Positions 10,988 through 19,278 of a DNA stretch of 64,000 nucleotides are shown here, one piece after another (position 1 is the stretch's first letter; every line of letters begins with the position of its first letter). Made by a program: the position numbers and the translations under genes. The notes beneath the pieces were generated by a model that saw nothing but the letters and a program-made list of their open reading frames with translations, made no database searches and was not told the DNA's origin. This stretch comes from Alcaligenaceae bacterium (lineage in GTDB: Bacteria > Pseudomonadota > Gammaproteobacteria > Burkholderiales > Burkholderiaceae_B), in the NCBI GenBank assembly GCA_030538235.1, contig JAUNUJ010000007.1, positions 79,639 through 143,638 of the forward strand. Direction: 5' to 3'.

Positions 10988-11476
10988 ATGAGTAAATTGA
11001 AACGCTTTATGAACAGCTTTATGCTGACTGAGTTGCTAAAAGGAATGATGCTGACAGGTGGTTATTTCTTTAAGCCGAAATTCACCCTGAAGTATCCCTA
11101 CGAAAAAACTCCAATGTCTCCTCGTTTCCGTGGTTTACATGCCTTACGTCGTTACCCTAACGGTGAAGAGCGTTGTATTGCCTGTAAGTTATGCGAAGCA
11201 GTTTGTCCCGCCATGGCGATCTCAATTGAGTCACATGAGCGTGAAGATGGTACTCGTCGTACGACGCGCTATGACATTGATTTGACCAAGTGTATTTTCT
11301 GCGGTTTTTGTGAGGAAAGTTGCCCGGTTGACTCCATTGTCGAAACGCATATTCACGAGTATCACGGCGAGAAGCGCGGTGATTTGTACTTCACTAAAGA
11401 CATGTTGCTGGCGATAGGCGATCGTTACGAAGACGAAATCGCCAAGCGTCGTGAAGCAGATGCACCGTATCGCTAA
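10988..11476 (+). CDS. nuoI: NADH-quinone oxidoreductase subunit I
   Basis: A ferredoxin-like subunit with two [4Fe-4S] clusters (N6a and N6b) leading to N2. Ligand motifs are [12 protein letters not shown] (C63, C66, C69, C73) and [12 protein letters not shown] (C102, C105, C108, C112). The start at 10988 follows GGTGGAG and yields 162 residues, the normal family length. The frame is open upstream into nuoH but that extension is not conserved in type. Confidence 0.97.
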   Translation: MSKLKRFMNSFMLTELLKGMMLTGGYFFKPKFTLKYPYEKTPMSPRFRGLHALRRYPNGEERCIACKLCEAVCPAMAISIESHEREDGTRRTTRYDIDLTKCIFCGFCEESCPVDSIVETHIHEYHGEKRGDLYFTKDMLLAIGDRYEDEIAKRREADAPYR

Positions 11477-11488
11477 TAGGTGGAGATC

Positions 11489-12133
11489 ATGATTTTTTCA
11501 ACAGTTCTTTTTTATATTTTGGCCTTTGTAGCAATCGTTGCGGCTTCGCGAGTTGTATTGGCGCGTAGCCCGGTGGTAGCTGCTTTGCATCTGATGCTGA
11601 CATTTTTCACGGCATCTATGCTGTGGATATTAATCGGTGCAGAGTATCTCGGTTTATTACTGATTATTATTTATGTCGGTGCCGTGATGGTGATGTTCCT
11701 CTTCGTAGTCATGATGATTGATGTGGTGCCGGAGAGTTTACGTCGTGGTTTCCGTACTTACTTGCCACTCGGTTTAGTGGTCGGTGGTGTGATGGTGCTG
11801 GAAATTGCTTCTGTTTTAGGAGCGGTTTATTTGGGTACCGGTGCGCCGGTAGCGGTCGGTTTACCAAAGTCGTACAACAACGTCGTTGAAATTGGTACGG
11901 CCATGTACACCGAATACAGTTACGCTATTCAAGTAGGTGCTTTGATTTTATTAGTGGGTATGATTTCAGCGGTAGGTATCACCCTGCGAGATCGCAAGAA
12001 TCGTAAGTACACCAATGTAAGCGAGCAATTAAAAGCCAATCCTAAGGATCGTTTACGTATCGTGAGTATGGCTTCTGAGTCAGAGGCTCGCACCACAGGT
12101 GCAGCTGAAATCCAAGAGGGAGAAAGCAAATGA
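11489..12133 (+). CDS. nuoJ: NADH-quinone oxidoreductase subunit J
   Basis: A membrane subunit with five transmembrane helices. It includes the pi-bulge helix segment [24 protein letters not shown], whose motion is thought to couple quinone chemistry to proton pumping. I chose ATG 11489 (GGTGGAG just upstream) over a GTG nine bases earlier that would sit in the ribosome site. The product has 214 residues, with a charged cytosolic tail from about residue 165. The stop overlaps the nuoK start (ATGA). Confidence 0.95.
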   Translation: MIFSTVLFYILAFVAIVAASRVVLARSPVVAALHLMLTFFTASMLWILIGAEYLGLLLIIIYVGAVMVMFLFVVMMIDVVPESLRRGFRTYLPLGLVVGGVMVLEIASVLGAVYLGTGAPVAVGLPKSYNNVVEIGTAMYTEYSYAIQVGALILLVGMISAVGITLRDRKNRKYTNVSEQLKANPKDRLRIVSMASESEARTTGAAEIQEGESK

Positions 12134-12456
12134 CATTGAGTTTAGCGCATTATTTAATACTGGGCGCAGTGCTATTTGCCATTGGGGTTTTTGGAATTTT
12201 CTTAAACCGTCGCAATATGATTGGCATTTTGATGTCGATTGAACTGCTTTTATTAGCGGTCAATATGAACTTTGTGGCGTTTTCTCAATGGCATCCAGGT
12301 CCTGATGGCCTTCCGGACACAGCAGGACAGATCTTTGTTTTCTTTGTCTTGACGGTTGCTGCTGCTGAAGCGGCGATTGGATTGGCAATTCTAGTTATGC
12401 TATTCCGTAAGATTAATTCAATTAACGTTGACGACATCGGTCGTCTCCAAGGGTAG
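12130..12456 (+). CDS. nuoK: NADH-quinone oxidoreductase subunit K
   Basis: A small antiporter-like (MrpC-related) membrane subunit of complex I. It has 108 residues and three transmembrane helices, with the conserved glutamates in [11 protein letters not shown] and [12 protein letters not shown] that belong to the proton path. It is translationally coupled to nuoJ by a 4-base overlap. Confidence 0.97.
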   Translation: MTLSLAHYLILGAVLFAIGVFGIFLNRRNMIGILMSIELLLLAVNMNFVAFSQWHPGPDGLPDTAGQIFVFFVLTVAAAEAAIGLAILVMLFRKINSINVDDIGRLQG

Positions 12457-12467
12457 GGGGGTAAATC

Positions 12468-14471
12468 ATGGAATCAACTTTATCTCCAACGCTCTTACTT
12501 GCCATTGCCCTGGCTCCTTTGCTGGGTTCGATTTTGGCGGGTCTTTTTGGTACCGGATTCTTCGGTCGCCAAGTAACGCGTGCCGGTTCGCATGGCATAA
12601 CGATCGCTTTAGTGGCTTTTTCCACTATCGCTTCAATTTATGTTCTGTGGCAGGTTATCGCCCATGACGCTTATTTCAATGGTGCCATTTACACCTGGAC
12701 TGTGATCGGTAATATTCCGATTGAGATTGGCTTTTTAGTGGATTCACTAACTGCCACCATGATGGTTGTGGTTACCTCTGTTTCACTGATGGTCCATATT
12801 TATACCATCGGTTATATGGCAGATGATCCGGGTTATCAGCGTTTCTTTAGCTATATTTCACTGTTTACTTTCTCCATGTTGATGTTAGTGATGGCAAACA
12901 ATATGCTGTTGCTATTCTTCGGCTGGGAGGCAGTCGGTTTAGTGTCCTATCTATTGATTGGTTTCTGGTACGAAAGACCGACAGCGATCTTTGCTAACAT
13001 GAAGGCGTTTATCGTTAACCGTGTCGGTGACTTCGGTTTCCTATTAGGTATCGGTTTATTGTTCGCCTATACCGGCAGCTTAAATTATGATGACGTGTTT
13101 GCTAGCGCAAGCATCTTGTCATACACCAGCTTCCCGGGTACGGATTGGACAATTGTGACGGTAGCTGCGATTTGTTTATTTGTCGGTGCGATGGGTAAAT
13201 CAGCGCAAGTGCCTTTGCACGCTTGGTTACCTGACTCCATGGAAGGTCCGACCCCAATCTCCGCTTTAATTCACGCGGCGACTATGGTGACAGCCGGTAT
13301 CTTTATGGTGGCTCGTTTCTCTCCGGTCTTCGAGTTATCCAATACCGCTTTATCTTTGGTCATTGTGGTGGGTGCTATCGGTGCTTTATTCCTAGGTGTC
13401 TTGGGTCTGATTCAAAACGATATCAAACGCGTCGTGGCTTATTCCACCTTGTCACAGTTAGGTTATATGACCGTGGCGCTTGGTGCGTCGGCCTACGGTG
13501 TTGCCGTGTTCCACTTGATGACTCACGCTTTCTTCAAGGCCTTGTTATTCTTGGGCGCGGGTTCGGTGATTATCGGTATGCACCATAATCAGGACATTCG
13601 CTTTATGGGTGGCATCCGTAAGTACATGCCGATTACCTGGATTACCTTCTTATTAGGTACTCTGGCCTTAGTGGGTACACCGTTCTTCTCCGGTTATTAC
13701 TCAAAAGAGCATATTATCGAAGCAGCCGGCGCCGCTAATGTTTGGGGCGCAAGCTTTGCTTATTACTGTGTACTGATTGGTGTCTTTGTGACCTCACTCT
13801 ATTCATTCCGCTTGTACTTCCTGGTTTTCCATGGCAAAGAGCGTTATGATCAGCTGCCTGCCGATGCTGAGCATCGCTTAGGCGCAAATGAAAAGCCCAA
13901 AGAATCACCTTGGGTTGTCACAGTACCTTTAGTCGCTTTAGCGATTCCTTCAGTCGTGATTGGCGCTTGGGCAGTGGCTCCGATGTTATTCGGTGACTTC
14001 TTTGACGGGGTGATTTTTGTTGATGCCGCAACTCACCCGGCCATGGCTGCCATCGCTTCAACCTTCCACGGATGGGTTGAATACGGTTTACATGCCTTTG
14101 TTACCCTACCGTTCTGGTTAGTGGTTGCCGGTTTTGTGGTTGCACTCTATCTCTATGTGATTAGTCCGGCAACACCGGGCAAGATCTACAATGCCTTATC
14201 CGGTATCAACCGCGTATTGGAAAACAAATACTACGTTGACTGGGTCTACGAAAATGTCTTTGCTCGTGGTGTTCGCGCGCTTGGTACGGGTTTCTGGAAG
14301 GGCGGCGACAAGGGTGTTATCGATGGTTTCATCATTAACGGTAGCACTAAGGTGGTGGGCTTATTAGCAGCCATGACCCGTAAGTTCCAATCCGGTTATG
14401 TTTACCATTACGCCTTCTCGATGTTGGTAGGTATTATTGTTTTAATCTCTTTCTTTGTATTGGTGCGATAA
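12468..14471 (+). CDS. nuoL: NADH-quinone oxidoreductase subunit L
   Basis: The distal proton-pumping subunit related to Mrp antiporters, with the long lateral helix at its C-terminus. It is 667 residues, about 16 transmembrane helices. Conserved pieces include FFGWEAVGLVSYLLIGFW (with the key Glu), AMGKSAQVPLHAWLPDSMEGPTPISALIHAATMV in two blocks near 245-280, and SRHISIDE-independent C-terminal helices ending FFVLVR. The start is preceded by AGGGGGG. Confidence 0.97.
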   Translation: MESTLSPTLLLAIALAPLLGSILAGLFGTGFFGRQVTRAGSHGITIALVAFSTIASIYVLWQVIAHDAYFNGAIYTWTVIGNIPIEIGFLVDSLTATMMVVVTSVSLMVHIYTIGYMADDPGYQRFFSYISLFTFSMLMLVMANNMLLLFFGWEAVGLVSYLLIGFWYERPTAIFANMKAFIVNRVGDFGFLLGIGLLFAYTGSLNYDDVFASASILSYTSFPGTDWTIVTVAAICLFVGAMGKSAQVPLHAWLPDSMEGPTPISALIHAATMVTAGIFMVARFSPVFELSNTALSLVIVVGAIGALFLGVLGLIQNDIKRVVAYSTLSQLGYMTVALGASAYGVAVFHLMTHAFFKALLFLGAGSVIIGMHHNQDIRFMGGIRKYMPITWITFLLGTLALVGTPFFSGYYSKEHIIEAAGAANVWGASFAYYCVLIGVFVTSLYSFRLYFLVFHGKERYDQLPADAEHRLGANEKPKESPWVVTVPLVALAIPSVVIGAWAVAPMLFGDFFDGVIFVDAATHPAMAAIASTFHGWVEYGLHAFVTLPFWLVVAGFVVALYLYVISPATPGKIYNALSGINRVLENKYYVDWVYENVFARGVRALGTGFWKGGDKGVIDGFIINGSTKVVGLLAAMTRKFQSGYVYHYAFSMLVGIIVLISFFVLVR

Positions 14472-14472
14472 G

Positions 14473-15951
14473 ATGACAACATTTCCTTGGCTTTCCTTAT
14501 CGATTTTTGTACCGATTATTGCTGGTATTTTTGTACTCGTGTTCGGTCGTGACGAGCGAGCAGAGTACACCAAGCAAATGGCCTTGATTGGTGCAATAGT
14601 CAGCTTTTTAGTCACCTTGCCGCTAATCTTTGGCTTTGACTCAACAACTGCCAATATGCAGTTTGTGGAAAATGTGCGTTGGATTTCAGCTTTTACAGCG
14701 CACTATCACTTAGGTGTAGACGGTATTTCTGTGTGGTTTGTGCTGCTAACTGCTTTTATCACTATCATGGTGGTAATCGCCGGTTGGAAGGTCATTACTG
14801 ACCGTATTGCACAGTACATGGCTTCATTCCTGATTTTATCGGGCATGATGATCGGTGTATTCTCTGCGCTAGATGGCTTATTGTTCTATGTGTTCTTCGA
14901 GGCGACACTTATCCCGATGTACATCATTATTGGTGTCTGGGGTGGTCCGAATCGAGTGTATGCAGCCTTTAAGTTCTTCCTCTATACCTTATTAGGTTCT
15001 TTATTAACCTTAGTTGCCTTTATTTACCTGTACCTACAAGCAGGCACTTTCGATATCGCAGCTTGGCATGCCTTGCCATTGACGATGAATGAGCAATTAT
15101 TTATCTTCTTTGCGCTCTTTGCTGCCTTTGCGGTGAAAGTACCCATGTGGCCGGTACATACTTGGTTGCCTGATGCGCACGTTGAAGCACCTACCGGTGG
15201 TTCTATTGTGCTGGCGGCCATTATGTTGAAGCTCGGTGCTTATGGTTTCTTGCGTTTCTCTTTACCGATTGCGCCGGATGCCTCTCAAGAAATGGCCTGG
15301 TTGATGATCGCTCTAGCACTTATCGCTCTGATCTACATTGGTCTGGTGGCCATTGTTCAAGATGATATGAAGAAACTGGTGGCTTATTCATCAGTAGCAC
15401 ATATGGGCTTTGTGGTCTTAGGTACTTTCTTATTTAGTGACGCCGGGATTGAGGGTGCGATTGTACAAATGATCTCTCACGGTTTTGTTTCAGGCGCTAT
15501 GTTTATGTGTATCGGTGTGTTGTATGACCGCTTACACAGCCGCGAAATTGCTGACTACGGTGGTGTGGTTAAAGTCATGCCGAAATTCGTGACCTTCTTT
15601 GTACTATTCTCAATGGCTAATAGCGGTCTACCGGCTACCTCAGGTTTCGTGGGCGAGTTCTACGTCATCTTGGCAGCGATTGACTTCAACTTCTGGGTTG
15701 GTTTGTTAGCAGCTACTTCATTGATTTTAAGTGCCTCTTACTCATTATGGATGGTTAAACGTGTGGCTTACGGTCCTGTGACAAATCCTGAGGTATCAAA
15801 AATGCTCGACTTAAACAATCGTGAGTTTTTGGTCTTAGGTCTGTTTGCAATCTTTGTGTTGTATATGGGTATTCATCCGAAACCATTTACTGATGTGATG
15901 CATGTATCAGTTCAGCATTTGCTAGAACAGGTTGCACAATCCAAACTGTAG
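14473..15951 (+). CDS. nuoM: NADH-quinone oxidoreductase subunit M
   Basis: The second antiporter-like pumping subunit. It is 492 residues long, with 14 expected helices, the conserved glutamate in FYVFFEATLIPMYIIIGVWGG, and PMWPVHTWLPDAHVEAPTGGS with the pumping lysine region. I selected ATG 14473, one base after the nuoL stop; an in-frame extension overlaps nuoL and has no support. Coupling to nuoL translation probably replaces a strong ribosome site. Confidence 0.96.
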   Translation: MTTFPWLSLSIFVPIIAGIFVLVFGRDERAEYTKQMALIGAIVSFLVTLPLIFGFDSTTANMQFVENVRWISAFTAHYHLGVDGISVWFVLLTAFITIMVVIAGWKVITDRIAQYMASFLILSGMMIGVFSALDGLLFYVFFEATLIPMYIIIGVWGGPNRVYAAFKFFLYTLLGSLLTLVAFIYLYLQAGTFDIAAWHALPLTMNEQLFIFFALFAAFAVKVPMWPVHTWLPDAHVEAPTGGSIVLAAIMLKLGAYGFLRFSLPIAPDASQEMAWLMIALALIALIYIGLVAIVQDDMKKLVAYSSVAHMGFVVLGTFLFSDAGIEGAIVQMISHGFVSGAMFMCIGVLYDRLHSREIADYGGVVKVMPKFVTFFVLFSMANSGLPATSGFVGEFYVILAAIDFNFWVGLLAATSLILSASYSLWMVKRVAYGPVTNPEVSKMLDLNNREFLVLGLFAIFVLYMGIHPKPFTDVMHVSVQHLLEQVAQSKL

Positions 15952-15960
15952 GTTAGAACA

Positions 15961-17445
15961 ATGATAGAAAATCAATTTAATTTCGCCATGGCTCTGCCGG
16001 AGATTCTCTTATGTCTCCTGGCAATGGGTGTCTTGTTGGTCGATGCCTTTGCTCGCAGTAAGGACAGCATGCTGTCCTACTTCGGCAGTTTGGCATCGCT
16101 ACTTTTGGTCTTGTTGGTGGTTTTGTTCCAATGGAATTCCGGCGTTACCGGTACTACCTTCTATCAAATGTATGTTGCTGACTCTCTTAGTCATTTCTTA
16201 AAAGTCGGTACGATTATTGCTGTTATCGTGACCTTAATTTACAGTCGCCAATACTTGGTTGACCGCAATATGGTTAAAGGTGGGGAGTTCTATGCCTTAG
16301 CCTTATTCTGTTTATTAGGTCAGTTTGTGATGATTTCGGCGTCCAGTACTTTGACGATTTACTTAGGTCTGGAGCTGATGTCTTTATCGCTCTATGCCTT
16401 GGTTGCTTTACGTCGTGATTCTCTCAACAGTGCAGAAGCAGCCATGAAGTACTTCATCCTAGGCTCCTTAGCCTCAGGTATTATGCTGTACGGTATTTCG
16501 CTTATTTACGGCGCGACCGGTGCGATTCACTTGGCGACTATTATGCAGGTTTTACAGAGCGGTGATGCTCAGTTATCTGTGTTGCTTTTAGGTCTGGTCT
16601 TCGTGGTATCGGGTATTGCCTTTAAATTGGGTGCGGTACCTTTCCACATGTGGGTCCCTGACGTGTATCAGGGTGCGCCGACAGCGGTGGCTTTAACCAT
16701 CGGTTCTGCACCTAAGTTAGCGGCAATGGCCATGGCTTTACGCTTTTTGGTCGAAGGTTTAAACGAAGTGGCCATCAGCTGGCAGCCGATGTTGATTATT
16801 ATGGCCGTGCTATCTTTAGCAATTGGTAATATCACCGCGCTCTTGCAGACCAACTTTAAGCGTTTATTAGGTTACTCAACCATTTCTCATATTGGTTTTG
16901 TACTGCTTGGCTTGTTGTCCGGTGTTGATGCCAATGGTCAGGTGAGCAGCGGCGCTTACGGAACTGCCTTGTTCTATATCGTGACGTATGTACTGACCAC
17001 TTTAGCGAGCTTCGGTATTATCCTGATTCTTAGCCGTGCCGGCTTTGAGTCTGAGGAAATTTCCGACTTCAAGGGTCTGAACCGTCGTAGTCCATGGTTG
17101 GCTTTCGGTGTTCTCATCTTGATGTTCTCACTTGCCGGTATCCCGCCTTTAGTTGGTTTCTACGCTAAATTAGCGGTTTTGCAAGCGACGATCAGTGCCG
17201 GTCATGTCTGGTTAGCGGTGGTTGCGGTACTATTTTCCTTAATCGGTGCTTTCTACTATCTGCGCGTGGTCAAGGTTATGTACTTTGATGAGCCTGAGGT
17301 TGATGCCCCTGCTTTAAGTCGTCCATTAAGCTTCCGTGAGGGTATCTTATCTGTTAATAATCTGTTGATTATTGGTTTAGGTATTTTGCCAGGTGGCCTA
17401 ATGGCGCTATGTGTACAGGTAATTGACGCTTCATTGAAGTTTTAA
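15961..17445 (+). CDS. nuoN: NADH-quinone oxidoreductase subunit N
   Basis: The third antiporter-like pumping subunit and last gene of the operon (494 residues, 14 helices). Motifs: [16 protein letters not shown] with the conserved Glu, [21 protein letters not shown], and [15 protein letters not shown]. It ends just before a strong terminator. In many Burkholderiales a small DUF2818 gene follows nuoN; here none does, although a DUF2818-like gene is found at 30692. Confidence 0.97.
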   Translation: MIENQFNFAMALPEILLCLLAMGVLLVDAFARSKDSMLSYFGSLASLLLVLLVVLFQWNSGVTGTTFYQMYVADSLSHFLKVGTIIAVIVTLIYSRQYLVDRNMVKGGEFYALALFCLLGQFVMISASSTLTIYLGLELMSLSLYALVALRRDSLNSAEAAMKYFILGSLASGIMLYGISLIYGATGAIHLATIMQVLQSGDAQLSVLLLGLVFVVSGIAFKLGAVPFHMWVPDVYQGAPTAVALTIGSAPKLAAMAMALRFLVEGLNEVAISWQPMLIIMAVLSLAIGNITALLQTNFKRLLGYSTISHIGFVLLGLLSGVDANGQVSSGAYGTALFYIVTYVLTTLASFGIILILSRAGFESEEISDFKGLNRRSPWLAFGVLILMFSLAGIPPLVGFYAKLAVLQATISAGHVWLAVVAVLFSLIGAFYYLRVVKVMYFDEPEVDAPALSRPLSFREGILSVNNLLIIGLGILPGGLMALCVQVIDASLKF

Positions 17446-17466
17446 TTTACCCTATAAGCACCTATG

Positions 17467-17510
17467 AAAAAAGCATCGAGTCCTGAGGTTTGGATTCGAT
17501 GCTTTTTTTT
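17467..17510 (+). terminator. nuo operon terminator
   Basis: AAGCATCGA pairs with TCGATGCTT, with additional TCC/GGA pairing, followed by eight T. It lies 22 bases after the nuoN stop. Confidence 0.93.
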
Positions 17511-17570
17511 CGGCGAAGTTGTGAGCTAATGCTGTGTCTGTTCAGCGGAGGCTGGCAGAGCAATAAGTCA

Positions 17571-17903
17571 CTATGCCTTTTTGAAAAACTCTGATTTTAA
17601 GTTCATGGCCTGACCGTCAACGCGACCGGCGAAGTTATGGTCACCTGCTTGGAGGCGGATAGACTTAACGCGGGTTCCCTGTTTGATGACCGTGGAGCTG
17701 CCTTTAACCTTAAGGTCTTTAATTAGAACAACATCATCACCATCGGCTAGCGGCGTGCCGTGAGCATCAAATACTTGCAAGCCGTCTTCTTGCGAGATTT
17801 CGTCAGATTCAAGCCATTCATGGGCACACTCAGGACAAACAAATTGAATGCCATCGTTATAGGTGAATTCCGATTGACATATGGGACAGGCGGGTAAACT
17901 CAT
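17571..17903 (-). CDS. yjdM: YjdM/PhnA family zinc-ribbon protein
   Basis: A small cytosolic protein of the alkylphosphonate-utilisation PhnA/YjdM family, whose biochemical role is not settled. The 110 residues show an N-terminal zinc ribbon (CPICQSEF and CPECAHEW: two CxxC pairs) and the conserved core VVLIKDLKVKGSSTVIKQGTRVK. The annotated start is the second of two ATGs six bases apart; the first overlaps the AAAGGAG ribosome site. Nothing nearby points to phosphonate metabolism, so the name should not be read as function. Confidence 0.9.
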   Translation of the reverse strand: MSLPACPICQSEFTYNDGIQFVCPECAHEWLESDEISQEDGLQVFDAHGTPLADGDDVVLIKDLKVKGSSTVIKQGTRVKSIRLQAGDHNFAGRVDGQAMNLKSEFFKKA

Positions 17904-18074
17904 CCTCATCTCCTTTAATAATTTAAAGTTTAAAATAATTACAGTGATTAATTAAGTTATTGAGGCATTATAAGCGGTATTGATAAAAACTGTCACTTAG
18001 CGTCTTTTTAAGCGATTTTGAATGAGGATAATGACATAAACTGATAAAAACGTCTTAGCAGACTATCAAATGAC

Positions 18075-18128
18075 CTTACTGGCACAACTCTCAAGTCTGT
18101 CTTGACAGTTGTGCCAGTAAGTTTTTTA
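18075..18128 (+). terminator. Perfect 15-bp hairpin with T-run on the plus strand
   Basis: CTTACTGGCACAACT (18075-18089) is perfectly complementary to 18107-18121 and is followed by GTTTTTT. The T-run points to termination of plus-strand transcription, but no plus-strand gene lies upstream between the nuo terminator and here. On the minus strand the flank is not T-rich, so it is a poor terminator for the gene at 18167. Confidence 0.6.
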
Positions 18129-18166
18129 GCGCCATAAATGTTTTGTGTCAGTTTTTAGTCTAACAA

Positions 18167-18787
18167 CTACTCATCCCAACGGTCGGGCGAATAGGAGAAT
18201 ACCGGTAGTGACCATTGCCATTTTAATGCGGCTAATCGCATGCTCAGACCCAGTATAAACGGCAAAATGAGTGTGATATTTTCATTAAGATTGAAATAAA
18301 TTAAAATCAAATAAAAATTTGCCACTACAAAGGACACGCTGGCATAGAGCTCATGACGTAGTACCAGGGGCGTACGATTACACATAATATCGCGCAAAAT
18401 ACCACCAAAAATCCCTGTCGTAATACCCGCCATAATCACCACCGGTAAAGCATAGTCCAGTTTTAAGGCGACATTGCAGCCAATAATAGTAAAGGCTACC
18501 AGACCCATGGCATCAACTAACAAGAAAATACGATTAAGTTTGCGCATGTATTTGGCAATCACAATGGTGAATAATCCCGCCCCAATGGTTAGGTAAATAT
18601 ACAGTGGGTGTTGTGTCCAAGTCACAGGGTAGTTTCCTAGCAACATATCACGAACCGTGCCGCCGCCAAGGGCAGTTAGAAAAGAGATTAAGGCAACACC
18701 GAATAAATCCATATTGCGTCGACCGGCCGCGAGGGCGCCGGACATGGCTTCTGCAGTGATAGCAATAACAAATATATAGGTTAACAT
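18167..18787 (-). CDS. UPF0126/TRIC-family membrane protein, probable glycine transporter
   Basis: An inner-membrane protein of the bacterial TRIC/UPF0126 family (relatives YadS, YicG). The 206 residues form about seven helices built from two similar halves, each with a glycine-rich kink followed by RD: GGGTVRDMLLG (about 42-52) and GGILRDIMC (about 128-136). Bacterial TRIC proteins are cation channels in some studies, while association with glycine riboswitches has led others to propose glycine transport. The tandem glycine riboswitch directly upstream here favours a glycine-linked role. The start has AGGA 10 bases upstream. Confidence 0.88.
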   Translation of the reverse strand: MLTYIFVIAITAEAMSGALAAGRRNMDLFGVALISFLTALGGGTVRDMLLGNYPVTWTQHPLYIYLTIGAGLFTIVIAKYMRKLNRIFLLVDAMGLVAFTIIGCNVALKLDYALPVVIMAGITTGIFGGILRDIMCNRTPLVLRHELYASVSFVVANFYLILIYFNLNENITLILPFILGLSMRLAALKWQWSLPVFSYSPDRWDE

Positions 18788-18814
18788 CTTAGGAAATTCC
18801 TACTGATTGTTATG

Positions 18815-18992
18815 CCACTCCCTCTGTTCTTTTACCTGAGAGTTTTTGTAGCAGGCGCTACTTGCCCCTTCGGTGGGTTAGTGAGCTAACCACTCTCCAG
18901 TTGGCGGATTATGGAATGTCGCAGTACATGAGCCTGAGCGTTTATGGGAGTTTGCGCCTTCGGCGGGTGTGGAGCACCACTCTCCTGCGACA
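18815..18992 (-). promoter_or_regulatory. Tandem glycine riboswitch
   Basis: Read on the minus strand, two aptamers are visible. Aptamer 1 (18992 to 18917) is closed by a perfect 8-bp P1 (TGTCGCAG with CTGCGACA). It contains GGAGAG, CCGCCGAAGGCGCAAA and CGCTCAGG. Aptamer 2 (about 18903 to 18815) has GGAGAG, CCACCGAAGGGGCAAG, CTCTCAGGTAAAAG and ACAGAGGG, the standard gcvT-type signature. The gap to the ATG is under 30 bases and I see no terminator hairpin, so control is probably translational. Glycine would most simply switch expression on, as in other glycine riboswitches, but direction cannot be read from sequence. Confidence 0.95.
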
Positions 18993-19080
18993 GCTGTAAA
19001 TTATACGCCACAGTTATATTGTTCTTTGTGTTTTAGACCTTTTGTCTGTCAATAATAATTTAGTTTAACTATGGACAATA

Positions 19081-19094
19081 TTGTTTTTAATCAA
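19081..19094 (+). promoter_or_regulatory. FNR/DNR-like box upstream of nosR
   Basis: TTGTT-TTTA-ATCAA matches the FNR-family palindrome TTGAT-N4-ATCAA at 9 of 10 positions. A -10-like CATAAT lies at 19135-19140, which would place the box near -60. It fits oxygen- or NO-responsive control of the nos genes, which is usual for this pathway. Confidence 0.6.
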
Positions 19095-19278
19095 ACTATG
19101 TTTTTAAGGGCTAGGCAGAAGAGAAAAATTTTGCCATAATAAAGATTAATTTTGGCAATACCTTAATGCGTTGCTTAAGATATATTTAATATGAATATTT
19201 AGCAAAAAGCTAAAAAGTCTGAGACAGTAGTGCCATATATATCTTGGTAGCCGCTAAAGAAACGCACCGGAGAGAACC

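Noticed and set aside
17571-17903. Phosphonate-degradation role suggested by the PhnA name
   Set aside because: No phn genes are nearby and this family is not the phosphonoacetate hydrolase of the same name.
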